From an uncultured Oscillospiraceae bacterium (GTDB taxonomy: Bacteria > Bacillota > Clostridia > Oscillospirales > Oscillospiraceae), in assembly GCA_910577805.1 (NCBI GenBank), contig CAJTOE010000130.1, positions 1 to 6,970 on the forward strand: DNA of 6,970 nt. The letters run 5' to 3'. The notes beneath the pieces were generated by a model, which saw only the letters and a program-made list of their open reading frames with translations, ran no database searches and was not told the DNA's origin. Both the position numbers and the translations under genes were made by a program. Positions 6,026 to 6,970 of the stretch are shown here, one piece after another (position 1 is the stretch's first letter; every line of letters starts with the position of its first letter).

Positions 6026-6151
6026 ATAAAATTGTAGCCGGAAGGCTGCTGAAATACAGTGCAGAGTCAATGGCTGGGTGCGACCCCACTATCCCAGCGC
6101 TTGGCTTTGCATTGTCTTTTTTCGGCAGTCTTCCGGCTCTTTCTGTTTTAT
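6026..6151 (+). repeat. Very long imperfect inverted repeat / hairpin upstream of the DUF3268-like gene
   Basis: The arms pair in four blocks: 6026-6031 with 6146-6151 (six pairs); 6036-6054 with 6120-6138 (19 contiguous pairs, two G-U); 6057-6070 with 6101-6114 (14 contiguous pairs, three G-U); and 6073-6078 with 6093-6098 (six pairs). The apical loop is 6079-6092. That is about 45 pairs in 126 bases, far beyond chance. The inner stem is followed at once by TCTTTTTT (6115-6122), like an intrinsic terminator. The outer stem is followed by a T-rich tract and then GGAGG (6154-6158), the ribosome binding site of the next gene. Possible roles are transcription attenuation or translational control in the leader, a small-RNA terminator, a single-strand origin or transfer-origin hairpin of the ICE, or a miniature inverted-repeat element. 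No target duplication is evident. Confidence 0.7.
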
Positions 6152-6166
6152 TTGGAGGTTTTGAGC

Positions 6167-6604
6167 ATGAAACGAAAATCAAATCGGGGAAAGGTATGGA
6201 ACCCGCGAGGTACATCTGGACAGGTGCGGTGCCACTGCGGCCGCCTGGCAGTTCTGCGCAGCGCGGAAGGGATCTGTAAGACCCACCGGCCGGATGCCAA
6301 GGTGTATGTCTGCTCCGGCTATCCCGCGTGCGACTCCTTTGTCATGGCCCACCCGGGGACTCTGGAACCAATGGGCACGCTGGCCCCGCCGGAGCTAAGG
6401 CGGCTGCGGTATGAGGCCCATCAGCAGTTCGACCAGCTCCATAAGTCCGGCCTGATGACCAGGCGGGAGGCGTACCAATGGCTGTCCTACACGACACAGG
6501 CGCCCATGTCTCACGCCCACATCGGGCACCTGGGCGAGTATTACTGCCGGGTCGTGATCCGAGAGAGCAGGAAACTGCTGGCCCAGCGCACTGGGGCGGC
6601 GTGA
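6167..6604 (+). CDS. DUF3268-like zinc-finger protein
   Basis: ATG 6167 is chosen over upstream in-frame starts (such as 6059) because GGAGG (6154-6158) precedes it by eight bases and the upstream codons lie in the long hairpin. The 145-residue protein has Cys at 22, 24, 37, 49 and 55. Its central block YVCSGYPACDSFVMAHPGT (about 47-65), followed by PMGTLAPPELRRLRYEAHQQFDQL and the RREAYQWLS helix, matches my recollection of the DUF3268 'zinc-finger-containing domain' found in phage and mobile-element proteins of Firmicutes. The first knuckle is CHC rather than the usual CxxC, so the metal site may be shortened, or C37 or H23 may contribute. C49 and C55 (CSGYPAC) look like the second pair. 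The function of the family is not known; nucleic-acid binding is inferred. The gene sits behind a structured leader with its own promoter and 26 bases before a sigma-like gene, probably co-transcribed. Confidence 0.87.
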   Translation: MKRKSNRGKVWNPRGTSGQVRCHCGRLAVLRSAEGICKTHRPDAKVYVCSGYPACDSFVMAHPGTLEPMGTLAPPELRRLRYEAHQQFDQLHKSGLMTRREAYQWLSYTTQAPMSHAHIGHLGEYYCRVVIRESRKLLAQRTGAA

Positions 6605-6630
6605 GCTTAAAATATCGGGAGGTGAATGGT

Positions 6631-6970
6631 ATGCTGTCGCTTACAACCGAGCAGCGAGTAAAAGTTGAAGAAAACATGGGTCTGGTGGGCAAGGTAATAG
6701 GGGACTGTGTCCACACGCTGGACAAGGGCTGCATCTATACCTATGACGATCTCTTCCAGATTGGGTGCATTGGCCTGTGCAAGGCGGCCCAGACTGACCG
6801 GTCCGGGCACGAAAACGCCTTTTCGACCTACGCCTACTGCCTGATCCGCAATGAGATCTACACACAGCTGGAGTACGCCACACGCCGCAGTCGGGAACAG
6901 GCCACAGACCCGGCGGAACTGCCCTGCGGCGTACTGGATGACAGCCTGGAGGAACGGGATGCGTGCCGGG
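6631..6970 (+). CDS. Sigma-70-like factor, region 2 visible (3' end outside window)
   Basis: ATG 6631 has GGGAGG (6617-6622) eight bases upstream, and the frame stays open to the window edge (113 complete codons). The N-terminal part MLSLTTEQRVKVEENMGLVGKVIGDCVH is followed by YTYDDLFQIGCIGLCKAAQT (about residues 36-55) and FSTYAYCLIRNEIYTQLEYATRRSRE (about 64-89). These match sigma-70 region 2: the DL.Q.G..GL..A core-binding block and the FSTYA...IR.EI block with the following -10 recognition helix. Region 4 would lie beyond the window. Small sigma-like proteins of this kind occur in Firmicutes ICEs and phages. It could direct element promoters or act in another DNA-binding role. The spacing to the preceding gene suggests co-transcription from the promoter near 5864. 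Confidence 0.85.
   Translation, partial: MLSLTTEQRVKVEENMGLVGKVIGDCVHTLDKGCIYTYDDLFQIGCIGLCKAAQTDRSGHENAFSTYAYCLIRNEIYTQLEYATRRSREQATDPAELPCGVLDDSLEERDACR

Noticed and set aside
5902..6151. Retron msr-msd arrangement (short hairpins followed by a long hairpin)
   Set aside because: No reverse transcriptase follows within the window, the downstream gene is DUF3268-like, and the outer ends do not show the a1/a2 complementarity expected of a retron.
1..6970. CRISPR arrays, tRNA or rRNA genes
   Set aside because: I saw no regularly spaced direct repeats and no tRNA- or rRNA-like consensus segments on either strand.

Overview
The window looks like part of an integrative and conjugative element (ICE) from a GC-rich gut Clostridia host, probably an Oscillospiraceae or Lachnospiraceae relative. 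The evidence is a VirD4/TraG-type coupling protein, ICE-style accessory genes with strong AGGAGG ribosome binding sites, a RelB/RelE-type toxin-antitoxin pair and a DUF3268-type zinc-finger protein. The taxonomic placement is inference from protein style and base composition; no marker gene is present. All recognisable genes lie on the + strand.

Layout, left to right. Bases 2-112 are the last 36 codons of an IS630-family transposase running in from the left. It abuts, and probably truncates, a conserved ICE gene of unknown function (106-1239). That gene is translationally coupled (TTGA overlap, strong Shine-Dalgarno) to a VirD4-like coupling ATPase. The ATPase frame (1236-3167, 643 residues if read through) is broken by a single in-frame TGA at 1917-1919, where the family is expected to have a tryptophan, giving two half-ORFs. 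Next comes a protein with an acidic, Pro-rich N-terminal half and a C-terminal half of S1-type RNA-binding domains (3211-4353). A self-contained toxin-antitoxin cassette follows, with its own promoter (4450-4478), RelB/DinJ-type antitoxin, RelE/ParE-type toxin and intrinsic terminator (5191-5222). A secreted, C-terminally membrane-anchored small protein (5252-5791) ends this half.

The 375-base gap from 5792 to 6166 is the most interesting part. A good sigma-70-type promoter (5864-5892) would start a transcript almost exactly at the base of a closed, multi-hairpin RNA-like fold (5902-6022). This is followed at once by a very long imperfect hairpin (6026-6151) that ends against the ribosome binding site of a DUF3268-like gene (6167-6604). 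A sigma-70 region-2-like gene (6631 to the window end, partial) follows 26 bases later. The leader, zinc-finger protein and sigma-like protein look like one separately controlled unit, possibly governed by RNA structure.

The 5'-truncated first gene and the interrupted coupling protein suggest that this copy of the element may be decaying, while the toxin-antitoxin cassette and the structured-leader operon look intact.
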